From an uncultured bacterium (GTDB taxonomy: Bacteria; Bacteroidota; Rhodothermia; Rhodothermales; Rubricoccaceae), in the NCBI GenBank assembly GCA_947493945.1, contig CANLSR010000001.1, positions 744,001-808,000 of the forward strand: a DNA stretch of 64,000 nucleotides, given 5' to 3'. The translations under genes and the position numbers were made by a program. Numbering within the stretch: position 1 is the stretch's first letter; each line of letters opens with the position of its first letter. Positions 34,456 through 42,566 of this stretch are shown one piece after another. The notes beneath the pieces were generated by a model that was given only the letters and a program-made list of their open reading frames with translations, did not search any database and was not told the origin of the DNA.

Positions 34456-34840
34456 CGCGGACCTCGCCTCCGAGTTGGTCCAGCAGCCGGTCCACCTCCG
34501 CCTGCTCGGCCTGCGTCAGCGACTCGTGGCGGGCGAGCGTCTGGATGAGCGTCCGCGCCGAGCCGCCGAACACCTTGTCGACGACCGACGACAGCAGCGA
34601 CTGGCGGACCTCCGCGGCGGGCCGGGCGGCGGTGTAGACGAACGTGGCGCCGTCGCGCTCGAACGTCAGGTAGCCCTTGTCGGCCAGGTTCTTGATCACC
34701 GTCGTAACGGTGGTGTAAGCCAGGGGCCGGTCGATCCGGTCGTGGACCTCGCGCGCCGTGGCGCGGCCCAGGCCCCAGACCTGCTGGAGGACCTCCATCT
34801 CGGTGCCGCCGAGGGTGGTGATGGGGTTTCGCATTGACAT
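34448..34840 (-). CDS. BlaI/MecI/CopY-family transcriptional repressor
   Basis: 130 residues. The winged helix (about 8-75: LGGTEMEVLQQVWGLGRATA, AYTTVTTVIKNLADKGYLTF) and the C-terminal dimerisation helices (LTQAEQAEVDRLLDQL) match BlaI/MecI. Such repressors are inactivated by proteolysis by their M56 partner, here encoded next with an 8-nt overlap. It likely represses its own promoter at 34861-34889, where GGTTCGAACC palindromes overlap the start site. No beta-lactamase gene is nearby, so the regulon is unknown. Confidence 0.93.
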   Translation of the reverse strand: MSMRNPITTLGGTEMEVLQQVWGLGRATAREVHDRIDRPLAYTTVTTVIKNLADKGYLTFERDGATFVYTAARPAAEVRQSLLSSVVDKVFGGSARTLIQTLARHESLTQAEQAEVDRLLDQLGGEVRDD

Positions 34841-34849
34841 CTTCGATTC

Positions 34850-34889
34850 GGTTCGAACCCATGATACGAACGAGATCGAACCCTGTCAA
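34850..34889 (-). promoter_or_regulatory. Promoter and candidate operator of the blaI-M56 operon
   Basis: Minus strand: -35 TTGACA (34884-34889), 17-nt spacer, -10 TATCAT (34861-34866). The perfect palindrome GGTTCGAACC (34850-34859) lies at the predicted start, and a second half-related site ATCGAACC (34875-34882) lies in the spacer, an arrangement suited to BlaI dimer repression. Confidence 0.75.
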
Positions 34890-34972
34890 GTCCCGCTACG
34901 AAACGGGGGCGGCGCCCGAAGACGCCGCCCCCTGCGACTGGCCGCTGGCGGCCCCCGCCCGTCAGGCGCGGG

Positions 34973-35803
34973 CTAGCCGCCCAGCGCGAAGCGGACGAAC
35001 CGCGTCAGGCCGGCGTCGCCCTTGTCGAGCATCTGCTGGACCGTCATCGAGGAGTCCTTGACGAACGGCTGCTCGACGAGCACGTTGTCCTTGAAGTAGC
35101 GGGCCAGCTTGCCCTCGGCGATCTTGTCCAGGATCTGCTCGGGCTTGCCCTCGGCGCGGGCCTGCTCCCGGCCGATCTCGCGCTCCTTGTCCTGGAGGTC
35201 CTGGGGCACGTCGTCGCGCGTGGCGGCGATGGGGTTCATGGCCGCGGCCTGCATGGCCACGTCGCGGCCGGCGTCGGCCAGCTCGCCGTCGCCGGTCATC
35301 TCCACCAGCACGCCCAGCTTGGCGCCGGGGTGGATGTAGTCCACGACGGTCCCGCCGCTGCCGGCCTCGACGATCTCGAAGCGGCGGACGTCCACCTTCT
35401 CCCCGATCTTGCCCGTCATGTCGGTCAGCGCGTCGGCCAGCGGCCGGCCGTCGACCTCGACGGCCTGGGCCTCACCGATGCCGGCGGGCCGGGCCTCCAG
35501 GAGCGCGTCGGCGATCTTCTGGGCGAACGTCGTAAAGTCGTCGTTGCGGGCCACGAAGTCGGTCTCGCAGTTGACCTCGGCGATGACGCCCGCGGCGCCG
35601 TCGTCGGTGGTGGCGGTCACGATGGCGCCCTCGGTGGCCTCGCGGTCGGCGCGCTTGGCGGCCACCTTCTGGCCCTTGGTGCGCAAGATCTCGATGGCCT
35701 TGTCGAAGTCACCGTCGGCCTCGACGAGCGCCTTCTTGCAGTCCATCATGCCGACGCCGGTAGCCTCGCGGAGCTCCTTGACGTCCTGTGCTTTGATTGC
35801 CAT
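34973..35803 (-). CDS. tsf: Elongation factor Ts
   Basis: 276 residues. The UBA-like N-terminus (AIKAQDVKELREATGVGMMD, then CKKALVEADGDFDKAIEILR) and the core EF-Tu-contact motif CETDFVARND are intact, followed by two core subdomains and a C-terminal helix (YFKDNVLVEQPFVKDSSMTV). It exchanges GDP on EF-Tu. It follows rpsB by 163 nt of repeat-containing DNA, a wider gap than usual. Confidence 0.98.
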   Translation of the reverse strand: MAIKAQDVKELREATGVGMMDCKKALVEADGDFDKAIEILRTKGQKVAAKRADREATEGAIVTATTDDGAAGVIAEVNCETDFVARNDDFTTFAQKIADALLEARPAGIGEAQAVEVDGRPLADALTDMTGKIGEKVDVRRFEIVEAGSGGTVVDYIHPGAKLGVLVEMTGDGELADAGRDVAMQAAAMNPIAATRDDVPQDLQDKEREIGREQARAEGKPEQILDKIAEGKLARYFKDNVLVEQPFVKDSSMTVQQMLDKGDAGLTRFVRFALGG

Positions 35804-35852
35804 GTGTCTGGGTGGGTTCGGTGGGTGTGGGGCGGGGTGCCCGGTAAAAATG

Positions 35853-35916
35853 AGTGTTGCGTGTTTCGTGTTGCGTATCCCGTCGGGGACTCACGCAATA
35901 CGCAACACGCAACACT
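35853..35916. repeat. Intergenic inverted repeat built from GTTGCGT units
   Basis: Left arm 35853-35878 (units GTGTTGCGTGTT, GTGTTGCGTAT) and right arm 35897-35916 (AATACGCAACACGCAACACT) can pair over about 19 bp. It is much more AT-rich than its surroundings. Position: between the rpsB stop and tsf start. Confidence 0.7.
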
Positions 35917-35935
35917 GCGAGCCGACCGGCCGCGG

Positions 35936-35958
35936 GCTGGCGGAGCGGGTCCGCCAGC
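35936..35958. repeat. Palindromic GCTGGCGG element after rpsB
   Basis: GCTGGCGG, spacer AGCGGGT, CCGCCAGC, 8 nt after the rpsB stop; an internal or partial terminator within the translation cluster. Confidence 0.7.
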
Positions 35959-35966
35959 GGGCCGGG

Positions 35967-36818
35967 CTAGGTCGTCGTCTTGTTCGCGGCGGCCTCGGAC
36001 TTGGCGGCGGCCTCGGCGTCGGCCATCGTGGTGACCGGCTCGGCCTTGGCGGCCTGGTCCTCGGCGGCGGCCTCCTTGGCCTCGTCGGCGGCCCGGCTCT
36101 GGGCCTCGGCGACGGCCGCGTCGCGGTCGATGGCGCCGGCCTTCTGGCCGTCGATGATCGCGTCGGCGATGACCTTGGTGAACAAGGCCACCGATTTCAT
36201 GGCGTCGTCGTTGGCCGGGATCGGGTAGTCCACCAGGTCCGGGTCGACGTTGGAGTCGACGAGGGCGATGATGGGGATGTTGAGCTTGCGGGCCTCGTCG
36301 ACGGCGATGTGCTCGCGCTTGACGTCGACCACGAACACGGCGCCGGGCAGCTTGCCCATGTCCGAAATGCCGCCCAGCACGCGGTCGAGCTTCTCGAGCT
36401 CGCGCGAGCGCATGAGCCGCTCCTTCTTCTTGAGCTGGGCCGTCGTGCCGTCGGCCTCCTCACGGCGCAGCGTCTCCATGCGACGGAGCGAGCCGCGGAT
36501 GGTGGCGAAGTTGGTCATCATCCCGCCCTGCCAGCGGTCGACGACGAACGGCATCCCGGCGCGCTCGGCCTCCTCGCGGACCACGTTCTGGGCCTGCTTC
36601 TTGGTCCCGATAAACAGGACCTTGCGGCCCTTCGAGGCGAACCGGGCCGCGGCGTCGGCGGCCTGGTCCAGCAGCGCCTGGGTCTGCTTGAGGTCCAGGA
36701 TGTGGATGCCGCCCCGCTGCATGAAGATGTAGGGGGCCATCTTCGGGTTCCACCGGCTGGTCAGGTGCCCGAAGTGGGCGCCGGCGCGGAGGAGGTCTTC
36801 GATCTGTACGCGTGCCAT
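35967..36818 (-). CDS. rpsB: 30S ribosomal protein S2
   Basis: 283 residues from the ATG at 36818. Core motifs: [70 protein letters not shown], and [20 protein letters not shown]. An approximately 50-residue Ala/Glu/Lys-rich C-terminal tail extends past the usual core and ends EAAANKTTT. The rpsI-rpsB-tsf order on one strand is conserved in many Bacteroidota. Confidence 0.98.
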   Translation of the reverse strand: MARVQIEDLLRAGAHFGHLTSRWNPKMAPYIFMQRGGIHILDLKQTQALLDQAADAAARFASKGRKVLFIGTKKQAQNVVREEAERAGMPFVVDRWQGGMMTNFATIRGSLRRMETLRREEADGTTAQLKKKERLMRSRELEKLDRVLGGISDMGKLPGAVFVVDVKREHIAVDEARKLNIPIIALVDSNVDPDLVDYPIPANDDAMKSVALFTKVIADAIIDGQKAGAIDRDAAVAEAQSRAADEAKEAAAEDQAAKAEPVTTMADAEAAAKSEAAANKTTT

Positions 36819-36998
36819 GTGTTTTCTGGATGGGCGCCTGGGCGCCTGGGTTGTGCCTGGCCCCGCCGACCGCCGATCTCTCGGCCGCGCTGGCGATCCC
36901 GGTCGGCAGGGCCGTGGCCGGGACACCCGCCAGCGCGTCGGGCGGGGTGTGGGATAGGGGTTGGCTGCGCCTTCGCTGACGCGGCCGGGGCTCAGAAG

Positions 36999-37040
36999 GT
37001 TCGGGGTTCGCTCAGATGTGAGGCCAAGTGAACCCCGAAC
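36999..37040. repeat. Intergenic inverted repeat built from GGTTCGGGGTTCG units
   Basis: Perfect 11-bp arms GTTCGGGGTTC (36999-37009) and GAACCCCGAAC (37030-37040), with further outer pairing CTCAG (36991-36995) to CTGAG (37048-37052). It lies between the rpsI stop (37065) and the rpsB start, in a 246-nt gap that otherwise has no recognisable gene. Confidence 0.7.
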
Positions 37041-37064
37041 ATCGAACCCTGAGGCCCGAGCGGT

Positions 37065-37454
37065 TTACCGCTTGCTGAACTGGAACTTCTTGCGGGCCTT
37101 GGGCTGGCCGGGCTTTTTACGCTCCACCATGCGCGGGTCGCGCGTGAGGTAGCCGGCGTCGCGGAGCGGCTTGCGGAGCTCGTCGTTGAAGTCCACGAGC
37201 GCGCGCGCGATGCCGAGCTGGATGGCCTCGGCCTGGCCGGTCAGCCCGCCGCCCTTGGCGTTGACGAGCACGTCGAACTGTCCGCGGAGCTCGGTCAGGT
37301 CCAAGGGCGCCGTCGCCGAGGCCTGGCGGATGGTCGTGGGCAGGTACTCGGCGAGCGGCCGCTTGTTGACCACGACGTTGCCCGAGCCGGGGCGGAGGTA
37401 GACACGAGCGACCGACGTCTTGCGGCGGCCGACGGCCTGGAACTGGGTTGCCAT
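37065..37454 (-). CDS. rpsI: 30S ribosomal protein S9
   Basis: 129 residues: QAVGRRKTSVARVYLRPGSG, YLPTTIRQASATAPL, GGGLTGQAEAIQLGIARAL and the universal basic C-terminus KARKKFQFSKR that reaches the ribosomal P site. It follows rplM by 77 nt on the same strand; the gap contains a short-loop GCTGGCGG hairpin. Confidence 0.98.
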   Translation of the reverse strand: MATQFQAVGRRKTSVARVYLRPGSGNVVVNKRPLAEYLPTTIRQASATAPLDLTELRGQFDVLVNAKGGGLTGQAEAIQLGIARALVDFNDELRKPLRDAGYLTRDPRMVERKKPGQPKARKKFQFSKR

Positions 37455-37473
37455 AATGCGGTGGGGTGGGTCT

Positions 37474-37492
37474 GCTGGCGGCGACCGCCAGC
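37474..37492. repeat. GCTGGCGG hairpin between rplM and rpsI
   Basis: GCTGGCGG, 3-nt loop CGA, CCGCCAGC. It is about 40 nt downstream of the rplM stop and 20 nt upstream of the rpsI start on the minus strand. Confidence 0.65.
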
Positions 37493-37531
37493 GGGTCCGG
37501 GGCCGCAGGCGGCGTGCCTGCGGGCGCCCGG

Positions 37532-37975
37532 CTAGATGTCGAGCGGCTGGGGCTGCTGGGCCTCGTGCGGGTGCTCGGGGCCGGTGTAGACGTGGAGCTT
37601 CTTGTACAGCTGGCGGCCGAGCTTGGTGCGCGGCAGCATGCCCTTGACGGCGTTCTCGACGATGAACTCCGGCTTCTTGGCGCGGATCTCCTTCGGCGAG
37701 CGCTCCTTGATGCCGCCCGGGTAGCCCGAGTGGCGGAAGTACTGCTTGTCGGTCTCCTTGGCCCCCGTAAAGCGGACCTTCTCGGCGTTCACGATCACGA
37801 CGTGGTCGCCGACGTCCATGTGGGGCGTGTACTCGGGCTTGTGCTTGCCGCGCAGGATCGTGGCCACGCGCGCCGCCAGCCGGCCGACGACGAGGTTCTC
37901 AGCGTCTACCACGTGCCAGGCGGCCTCGACGTCGCCCGGGCGGGCGCTGTAGGTCTTGAACGAGGTCGTGTTCAT
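37532..37975 (-). CDS. rplM: 50S ribosomal protein L13
   Basis: 147 residues from the ATG at 37975: [58 protein letters not shown], and [20 protein letters not shown]. The last residues ([14 protein letters not shown]) are the usual YxGxxHPHxAQxP terminus. It is the first gene of the minus-strand translation cluster; its promoter is not clear, although TAGCTTC occurs on the minus strand near 38138. Confidence 0.98.
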   Translation of the reverse strand: MNTTSFKTYSARPGDVEAAWHVVDAENLVVGRLAARVATILRGKHKPEYTPHMDVGDHVVIVNAEKVRFTGAKETDKQYFRHSGYPGGIKERSPKEIRAKKPEFIVENAVKGMLPRTKLGRQLYKKLHVYTGPEHPHEAQQPQPLDI

Positions 37976-38320
37976 AACGGGGCGGGCGCGGGGCCCGGAG
38001 ATCGGGGCGCCCGGTCGAGGAGCGCAGAGAGAAACGCAGGAGGAGCGCTTGAGACGGCTCCCTGCCAGCCGAAACATGGCCAGTGGCCCGGGGCGGCGTG
38101 GCCGCGCAGTCCAGGCGCAATCGAAGGGGAGAAGCTAGCCCCCTCCCCTCCCCACGGCAACGTGCCGGGCCCCTCTTCCCCCCGTCTTCGGCCGGGTTCA
38201 AGGATTCTTCCCCGGCTCCGACTGGCCTCTATCTTGTTGTCTGCACGTCGTTTCCTCAGACTGTTGGCCCCGTCCGGCTCCTCCCCGCTCACCCGCGTCG
38301 CCCGGCGGCTCCCGTTCGCC

Positions 38321-38896
38321 GTGGACGACTACGACGCCGCACGCGCAGCGTTCGCCCAGTGGGAGCGGTCGCGGACGAAGGCCCATGAGGACGTCCTCCG
38401 GGTGTGGTGCTACGGCTACGTGCTGTGGTACTTCTACTCCCAGTTCGCGCGCGAGCGGACGAGCGGCGCGAGCGACCTCGACGCCGCCGTCGCCCGGGCC
38501 CTGGAGCGGGTGTACCGCTCCTTCCCGTCGGTCCGCGACCCCGACCGGTTCCCGAACTACGTGAGCAAGATCTGCCGGAACGTGCTCCTGAGCCACCGCA
38601 CGCGGCGGCGCGAGGCCGTGGAGTTCACCGACTGGACCGTCTCGGTGATGCCCGACGAGGCCGAGGGCCACGACCTGGTCCTAGCGCGCCGCCTGATCGC
38701 CCGGTCGATCGCCACGCTCCCCCCCGCCATCCGCCGGGTCGCCCAGATGCGGATCCTCGACGGCCAGTCCTACGACGCCATCGCGGAGGCCACCCAGCGG
38801 CCCATCGACAGCGTGCGGACGTACGCCTCCAAGGCCGCCGCCCGGCTCCGCCAGGACCCCACGATCCAGGACCTGCTCAGCGACGGCGCCCCGTGA
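38321..38896 (+). CDS. ECF-like sigma factor, diverged
   Basis: 191 residues from the GTG at 38321 (VDDYDAARAAFAQWERSRTK); in-frame TTG codons at 38234-38239 are alternatives and the start is uncertain. Region 2 is weak (ARALERVYRSFPSVRDPDRF, NYVSKICRNVLLSHRTRRRE) and region 4 clear (LPPAIRRVAQMRILDGQSYD, AIAEATQRPIDSVRTYASKA). An extra approximately 40-residue N-terminal helix with many aromatic residues (VLRVWCYGYVLWYFYSQFA) precedes region 2. It is followed after 337 nt by a single-pass membrane protein gene that could be its partner. Confidence 0.75.
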   Translation: MDDYDAARAAFAQWERSRTKAHEDVLRVWCYGYVLWYFYSQFARERTSGASDLDAAVARALERVYRSFPSVRDPDRFPNYVSKICRNVLLSHRTRRREAVEFTDWTVSVMPDEAEGHDLVLARRLIARSIATLPPAIRRVAQMRILDGQSYDAIAEATQRPIDSVRTYASKAAARLRQDPTIQDLLSDGAP

Positions 38897-39233
38897 GCGC
38901 CCACGCGCGGCGCGCTGGCGGAGGCCGCAGGCCGGGGGAGGCGCCGGCCGGAGCCGCTAGCCGGGGGGCGCGGTGAGAACGGACCCGGCGGGGTGGGTAG
39001 GTCGCACGGCCGGCCGGGGTCTAGCCGACCCGACCGCGCCCCGTCGCCTGCTGCCCTCGCCCCCTGCTCCCGGTCACTCTGGCCTCGCCGGTGCCCGCCA
39101 GCGACGCCGACCTCGGCGGCTCCGCACACGACGGACGGACGCCCTGCCGTTCAGGGATCCTCGGTGAGCAACAAGTGATTAGGGAGTGGGCAGGCCCCGG
39201 CCTCCCCACCTCCCCTGCGGACCCCTCCTCGTC
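38897..39233. other. 337-nt gap without a recognised gene
   Basis: Contains single GCTGGCGG words near 38908 and 39064 and no stem-loop, promoter or small ORF that I can support. Confidence 0.5.
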
Positions 39234-40112
39234 GTGGCCGACCTTGACGCCCTACTCGACGCCTACCCGTCCCTGTCCCCCAGCGACCGGGTAATGGTCG
39301 ACGTGCTCGCCGGGGCCCGGCCCGAGCGGCAGGCCGCGTACGCCGAGGCGCGCCGGCTGGCGGCCCTGGTCGACGCCGCCTCGGCCCAGACCTCCGCCGC
39401 CGACCTGGCCCGGGTGGCCGTGGCCCGCCGCCTGGGCGGGGCGCCGCCCGAGGCGGCGCGGGCGGACCGAGACCGCGAGGCGAGCGCCGACCTGGCCCGA
39501 CACCAGGACGCCATCGAGGAACGGCTGGACGAGCTAGAGGCCGAGGCCGAGGACCCGCTGGCCCTTTTCGAGCGGCTGACGGGGCAGCCCCTCCCCGACC
39601 TAGTCCAAGGGCCGAGGACCGCGCCCAGCGGCCCGAACGCGTCCGGGCCCCGCCTGCCCGCCGTCGCTCGCGCGGTGATGGCGGCGGCCCTGCTGGCCGT
39701 CGGGTACGGCGTGCTCTACGCCGCCTCCACCGCGCGGGCCACGGTCCGGGAGCAGGTGGCCGATCTGGGCGCGGTCGGCGCCGTCTGGCTGCCCTCGTCG
39801 CGCGCCGGGCCTCTCGCCCAAGCGTTCACGGCCGTCCGCCACGCGCGGCGGTCGACGCTGGGCCTGTTCCCACACTACGACCCGGCCGGCCTGGACCGCG
39901 CCGCCCAGGCGCTCGCGGCCGAGGCCGCGGCGGCCGAGGCCCCGTCGTGGCAGTCCCAGGAGGCGCGGCTGACGCTGGCCCGCGTCCACCTCTACCGCCA
40001 GCGCGACGTGGACGCGGCCCGCGTGCTGGGCGGGCTGGTGCGCGAGGGCGGCACGCGCGCCCCGGCGGCCCGCCGGATCTTGGACTTTATCCGGGCGCAG
40101 GGCGCGGCCTAG
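39234..40112 (+). CDS. Single-pass membrane protein of unknown function, possible sigma-partner
   Basis: 292 residues from the GTG at 39234 (VADLDALLDAYPSLSPSDRV). A soluble helical N-terminal half with a coiled-coil-like stretch (about 85-125, RHQDAIEERLDELEAEAEDP) precedes one membrane helix (about 145-165, AVMAAALLAVGYGVLYAAS), then a helical C-terminal domain with a TPR-like repeat (LTLARVHLYRQRDVDAARVL). Cytosol-helix-periplasm topology and the ECF-like gene just upstream resemble sigma/anti-sigma pairs, but no zinc or known anti-sigma motif is present. Function unknown. Confidence 0.6.
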   Translation: MADLDALLDAYPSLSPSDRVMVDVLAGARPERQAAYAEARRLAALVDAASAQTSAADLARVAVARRLGGAPPEAARADRDREASADLARHQDAIEERLDELEAEAEDPLALFERLTGQPLPDLVQGPRTAPSGPNASGPRLPAVARAVMAAALLAVGYGVLYAASTARATVREQVADLGAVGAVWLPSSRAGPLAQAFTAVRHARRSTLGLFPHYDPAGLDRAAQALAAEAAAAEAPSWQSQEARLTLARVHLYRQRDVDAARVLGGLVREGGTRAPAARRILDFIRAQGAA

Positions 40113-40138
40113 GTCTCGTGCGGAGACTCCCAGGGGCC

Positions 40139-40249
40139 GTCATCCTGAGCAAAGCGAAGGATCTCGACTCGGAGTCCGTCGGCTATCGGGACCCGATTCG
40201 CGGGCTCGATGCATCGGCACCGAGATTCCTCACTAGCGTTCAGGATGAC
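40139..40249. repeat. REP/MITE-like element, copy 2
   Basis: GTCATCCTGAGC (40139-40150) and GTTCAGGATGAC (40238-40249) are terminal inverted repeats with one mismatch; the inner GAAGGATCTCG and CGAGATTCCT also pair in part. Same ends as the element at 16150-16284 but a different, shorter interior, with no ORF. Confidence 0.7.
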
Positions 40250-40361
40250 GAGGTGACGTTTTCGCACAGGGCCTAGCGCGTCCTTCCGGTCCCTCGCGCC
40301 CTGGTCCCGGGGCCGCCGCACGGCAGGACGCCAGTGACAGGTCGATGGCACCGGCCGGGCC

Positions 40362-40367
40362 TAGCTT
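40362..40367 (+). promoter_or_regulatory. Putative -7 element (TAGCTT) for ruvA
   Basis: TAGCTT (followed by G) ends 21 nt before the ruvA ATG. Confidence 0.4.
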
Positions 40368-40388
40368 GCCCCAGTCCCCCCTTGCGCC

Positions 40389-40988
40389 ATGTACGCCTAC
40401 GTCTCCGGCACGCTCGCCGACAAAAAGCCGACCGCCGCCGTGATCGAGGCCGGCGGCATCGGGTACCGCCTGCTCATCCCCGCCTCGTCGTTCGAGAAGC
40501 TGCCGGCGGTCGGCCAGCCCGCTCGGCTGATGACCACCTTCGTCGTGCGCGACGACGCCCAGGTGCTCTACGGGTTCGCCACCGAGCCGGAGCAGACGGC
40601 CTTCGAGACGCTGACGGCCGTCTCGGGCGTGGGGCCGAAGCTGGCGCTGGCGGCGCTGAGCGCCATGAGCCCGTCGGAGCTGCGCGACACCGTCGTGGCC
40701 GGCGACGCGGCCATGCTGACGCGCGTGCCCGGGGTCGGCAAGCGGACGGCCGAGCGGCTGATCGTCGAGCTCCGCGACAAGCTGGCGGGCATGGACGGGC
40801 TGGACGCCGGCGGCTCGATGGGCGGCGACAGCGCGGCCTCCGAGGCGCGCGCCGACGCGCGCTCGGGGCTGGAGGCGCTGGGCCTGAGCCGCGCCGAGGC
40901 CGAAAAGCGCCTGCGCAAAGTGCTCCGGGCCCACCCCGGCAGCCAGTCGGCCGAGGACATGATCCGACTGGCCCTGCGCGAGGCCTGA
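40389..40988 (+). CDS. ruvA: Holliday junction DNA helicase RuvA
   Basis: 199 residues in three domains: OB fold (1-65, MYAYVSGTLADKKPTAAVIE), tandem helix-hairpin-helix domain (about 70-140, VSGVGPKLALAALS and VPGVGKRTAERLIVELRDKL) and the C-terminal RuvB-binding three-helix domain (about 152-199, ALEALGLSRAEAEKRLRKVL). RuvA tetramers bind four-way junctions and recruit RuvB. Neither ruvB nor ruvC is adjacent. A TAGCTT element precedes the ATG by 21 nt. Confidence 0.97.
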   Translation: MYAYVSGTLADKKPTAAVIEAGGIGYRLLIPASSFEKLPAVGQPARLMTTFVVRDDAQVLYGFATEPEQTAFETLTAVSGVGPKLALAALSAMSPSELRDTVVAGDAAMLTRVPGVGKRTAERLIVELRDKLAGMDGLDAGGSMGGDSAASEARADARSGLEALGLSRAEAEKRLRKVLRAHPGSQSAEDMIRLALREA

Positions 40989-41037
40989 GCCGGCGCGTGG
41001 ACACGATCGGGTAACACGCCGGGCGACCGGGACGGCC

Positions 41038-41043
41038 TAGCTT
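41038..41043 (+). promoter_or_regulatory. Putative -7 element (TAGCTT) for the PhoB-type regulator
   Basis: TAGCTT ending 32 nt before the ATG at 41076. Confidence 0.35.
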
Positions 41044-41075
41044 GGCGCGCGGCCTCCCCCCTGTCCCCAGCCCCG

Positions 41076-41819
41076 ATGCCCGACGTGCCCCCTCCCCAAC
41101 GAGACGGCGCCGCCACCGTACTCGTCGTCGACGACGAGCCCGACCTGGCCGAGTTGATCCGGTACGCCCTGGAGACCGAGGGCTACCGCGTGCTCACCGC
41201 CGCCGACGGCGTGGCGGCGCTCCAGATCGCCGAGGCCGAACGGCCGGACCTGGTCGTGGTCGACGTGATGATGCCGCGGATGGACGGGCTCGCGCTCACC
41301 GAGCAGATCCGCCAGCGCGCGGCGCTCCGCCTGACGCCCGTCCTGATGCTGACCGCGCGCACCGGGGAGCGCGACGAGATCACGGGCCTGAGCGCCGGCG
41401 CCGACGACTACCTGCCCAAGCCGGTCTCGCCGCGCCGGCTGGTGAGCCGCGTCCAGGCACTGCTGCGGCGCGGCGCCCGCGAGGGGACCGCCACCACGAG
41501 CACGGTGCGCGTCCACGACCTGGTGATCGACCGCGACCGCTACCTCGTCGAGCGCGAGGGCACCGGCGAGACGTTCCGCCTGCCGCGCAAGGAGTTCGAG
41601 CTGCTGTTCTTCCTGGCCAGCCACCCCGGCCGCGTGTTCGAGCGCGACGAACTGCTGAGCGCCGTCTGGGGCACCGAGGTGGTCGTGGTGGACCGGACCG
41701 TGGACGTGCACGTACGCAAGATCCGGGAAAAGATCGGGAGCGACTACATCGGGACCGTCAAGGGCGTCGGCTACCGGCTGGCGGAGGCGCTCGGCGACGG
41801 CGCGCCGGCGGTCGGCTAG
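41076..41819 (+). CDS. OmpR/PhoB-family response regulator, orphan
   Basis: 247 residues. Receiver: VLVVDDEPDLAEL with acidic Asp19/Asp20, phosphoacceptor Asp63 (VVVDVMMPRMDGL), MLTARTGERDEITGLSAGAD and conserved Lys in DYLPKPVSPRRL. The C-terminal winged helix (about 150-238, LPRKEFELLFFLASHPGRVF, VDRTVDVHVRKIREKIG, TVKGVGYRL) is of the PhoB type. The N-terminus is extended by about 12 residues. No histidine kinase lies next to it, so its partner is elsewhere. Confidence 0.95.
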   Translation: MPDVPPPQRDGAATVLVVDDEPDLAELIRYALETEGYRVLTAADGVAALQIAEAERPDLVVVDVMMPRMDGLALTEQIRQRAALRLTPVLMLTARTGERDEITGLSAGADDYLPKPVSPRRLVSRVQALLRRGAREGTATTSTVRVHDLVIDRDRYLVEREGTGETFRLPRKEFELLFFLASHPGRVFERDELLSAVWGTEVVVVDRTVDVHVRKIREKIGSDYIGTVKGVGYRLAEALGDGAPAVG

Positions 41820-41880
41820 CACCGCGGCGCGCACGACCGGCTGCGCGTGCGCCGTTCCGTCACCCAGAGCGCCGCCCGCG

Positions 41881-41887
41881 TACCTTT
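41881..41887 (+). promoter_or_regulatory. Putative -7 element (TACCTTT) directly before tdk
   Basis: TACCTTT ends 4 nt before the tdk ATG, so transcription would begin at or next to the start codon and the mRNA would be leaderless. Confidence 0.45.
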
Positions 41888-41891
41888 CGGC

Positions 41892-42566
41892 ATGGAACCC
41901 CACGTCTACACCCGCGACGAGTCGGGCCGCCAGCGCGGCTGGGTCGAGGTCGTGTGCGGGAGCATGTTCAGCGGCAAGACCGAGGAGCTGCTCCGGCGCC
42001 TCAAGCGCGCCCGGATCGCGCGCCAGAAGGTGGCCCTGTTCAAGCCGGCCACCGACACCCGGTACGACGCCACGGCCGTCGTGAGCCACGACGCGACCGC
42101 GATGCCGTCGGAGGTGGTCCACACGGCCGCCCCGATCTTGCTGCTGGCGGACGACGCCGACGTGGTGGGCATCGACGAGGCCCAGTTTTTCGGGCTCGAC
42201 CTGGTGGACGTGGTGCAGACGCTGGCCCGCGACGGCCGCCGCGTGATCCTGGCCGGGCTGGACCAGGACTTTCTCGGCCGCCCCTTCGAGCCGGTCCCCC
42301 AGCTGATGGCCGTCGCCGAGCACGTGACCAAGCTCCACGCCGTCTGCGTGCGGTGCGGCGCCCCGGCCAACCACTCCCAGCGGATCGTGCCCGACGGCGC
42401 GCGCGTGCTGGTGGGCGAGACCGAGGCCTACGAGCCGCGCTGCCGGAGCTGCTTCCGCGCAGGGGCCGTGGCCGCCGACCCGGTGGCGACCCTCCGCGAG
42501 ACGGACGCCGAGGCCGCGCCGCCCGACGCCGACCGCCAGCCGGAGGACCCCACGCTCGCGCTCTGA
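41892..42566 (+). CDS. tdk: Thymidine kinase (type II)
   Basis: 224 residues from the ATG at 41892. P-loop VVCGSMFSGKTEELLRRLKR, Walker B VVGIDEAQFFGLDLVDV, lasso region and a Zn site with CVRCG and CRSCF define the small tetrameric thymidine kinase family. It salvages thymidine to dTMP. The C-terminus carries an acidic 20-residue extension. The stop and next start share one base (TGATG). Confidence 0.97.
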   Translation: MEPHVYTRDESGRQRGWVEVVCGSMFSGKTEELLRRLKRARIARQKVALFKPATDTRYDATAVVSHDATAMPSEVVHTAAPILLLADDADVVGIDEAQFFGLDLVDVVQTLARDGRRVILAGLDQDFLGRPFEPVPQLMAVAEHVTKLHAVCVRCGAPANHSQRIVPDGARVLVGETEAYEPRCRSCFRAGAVAADPVATLRETDAEAAPPDADRQPEDPTLAL

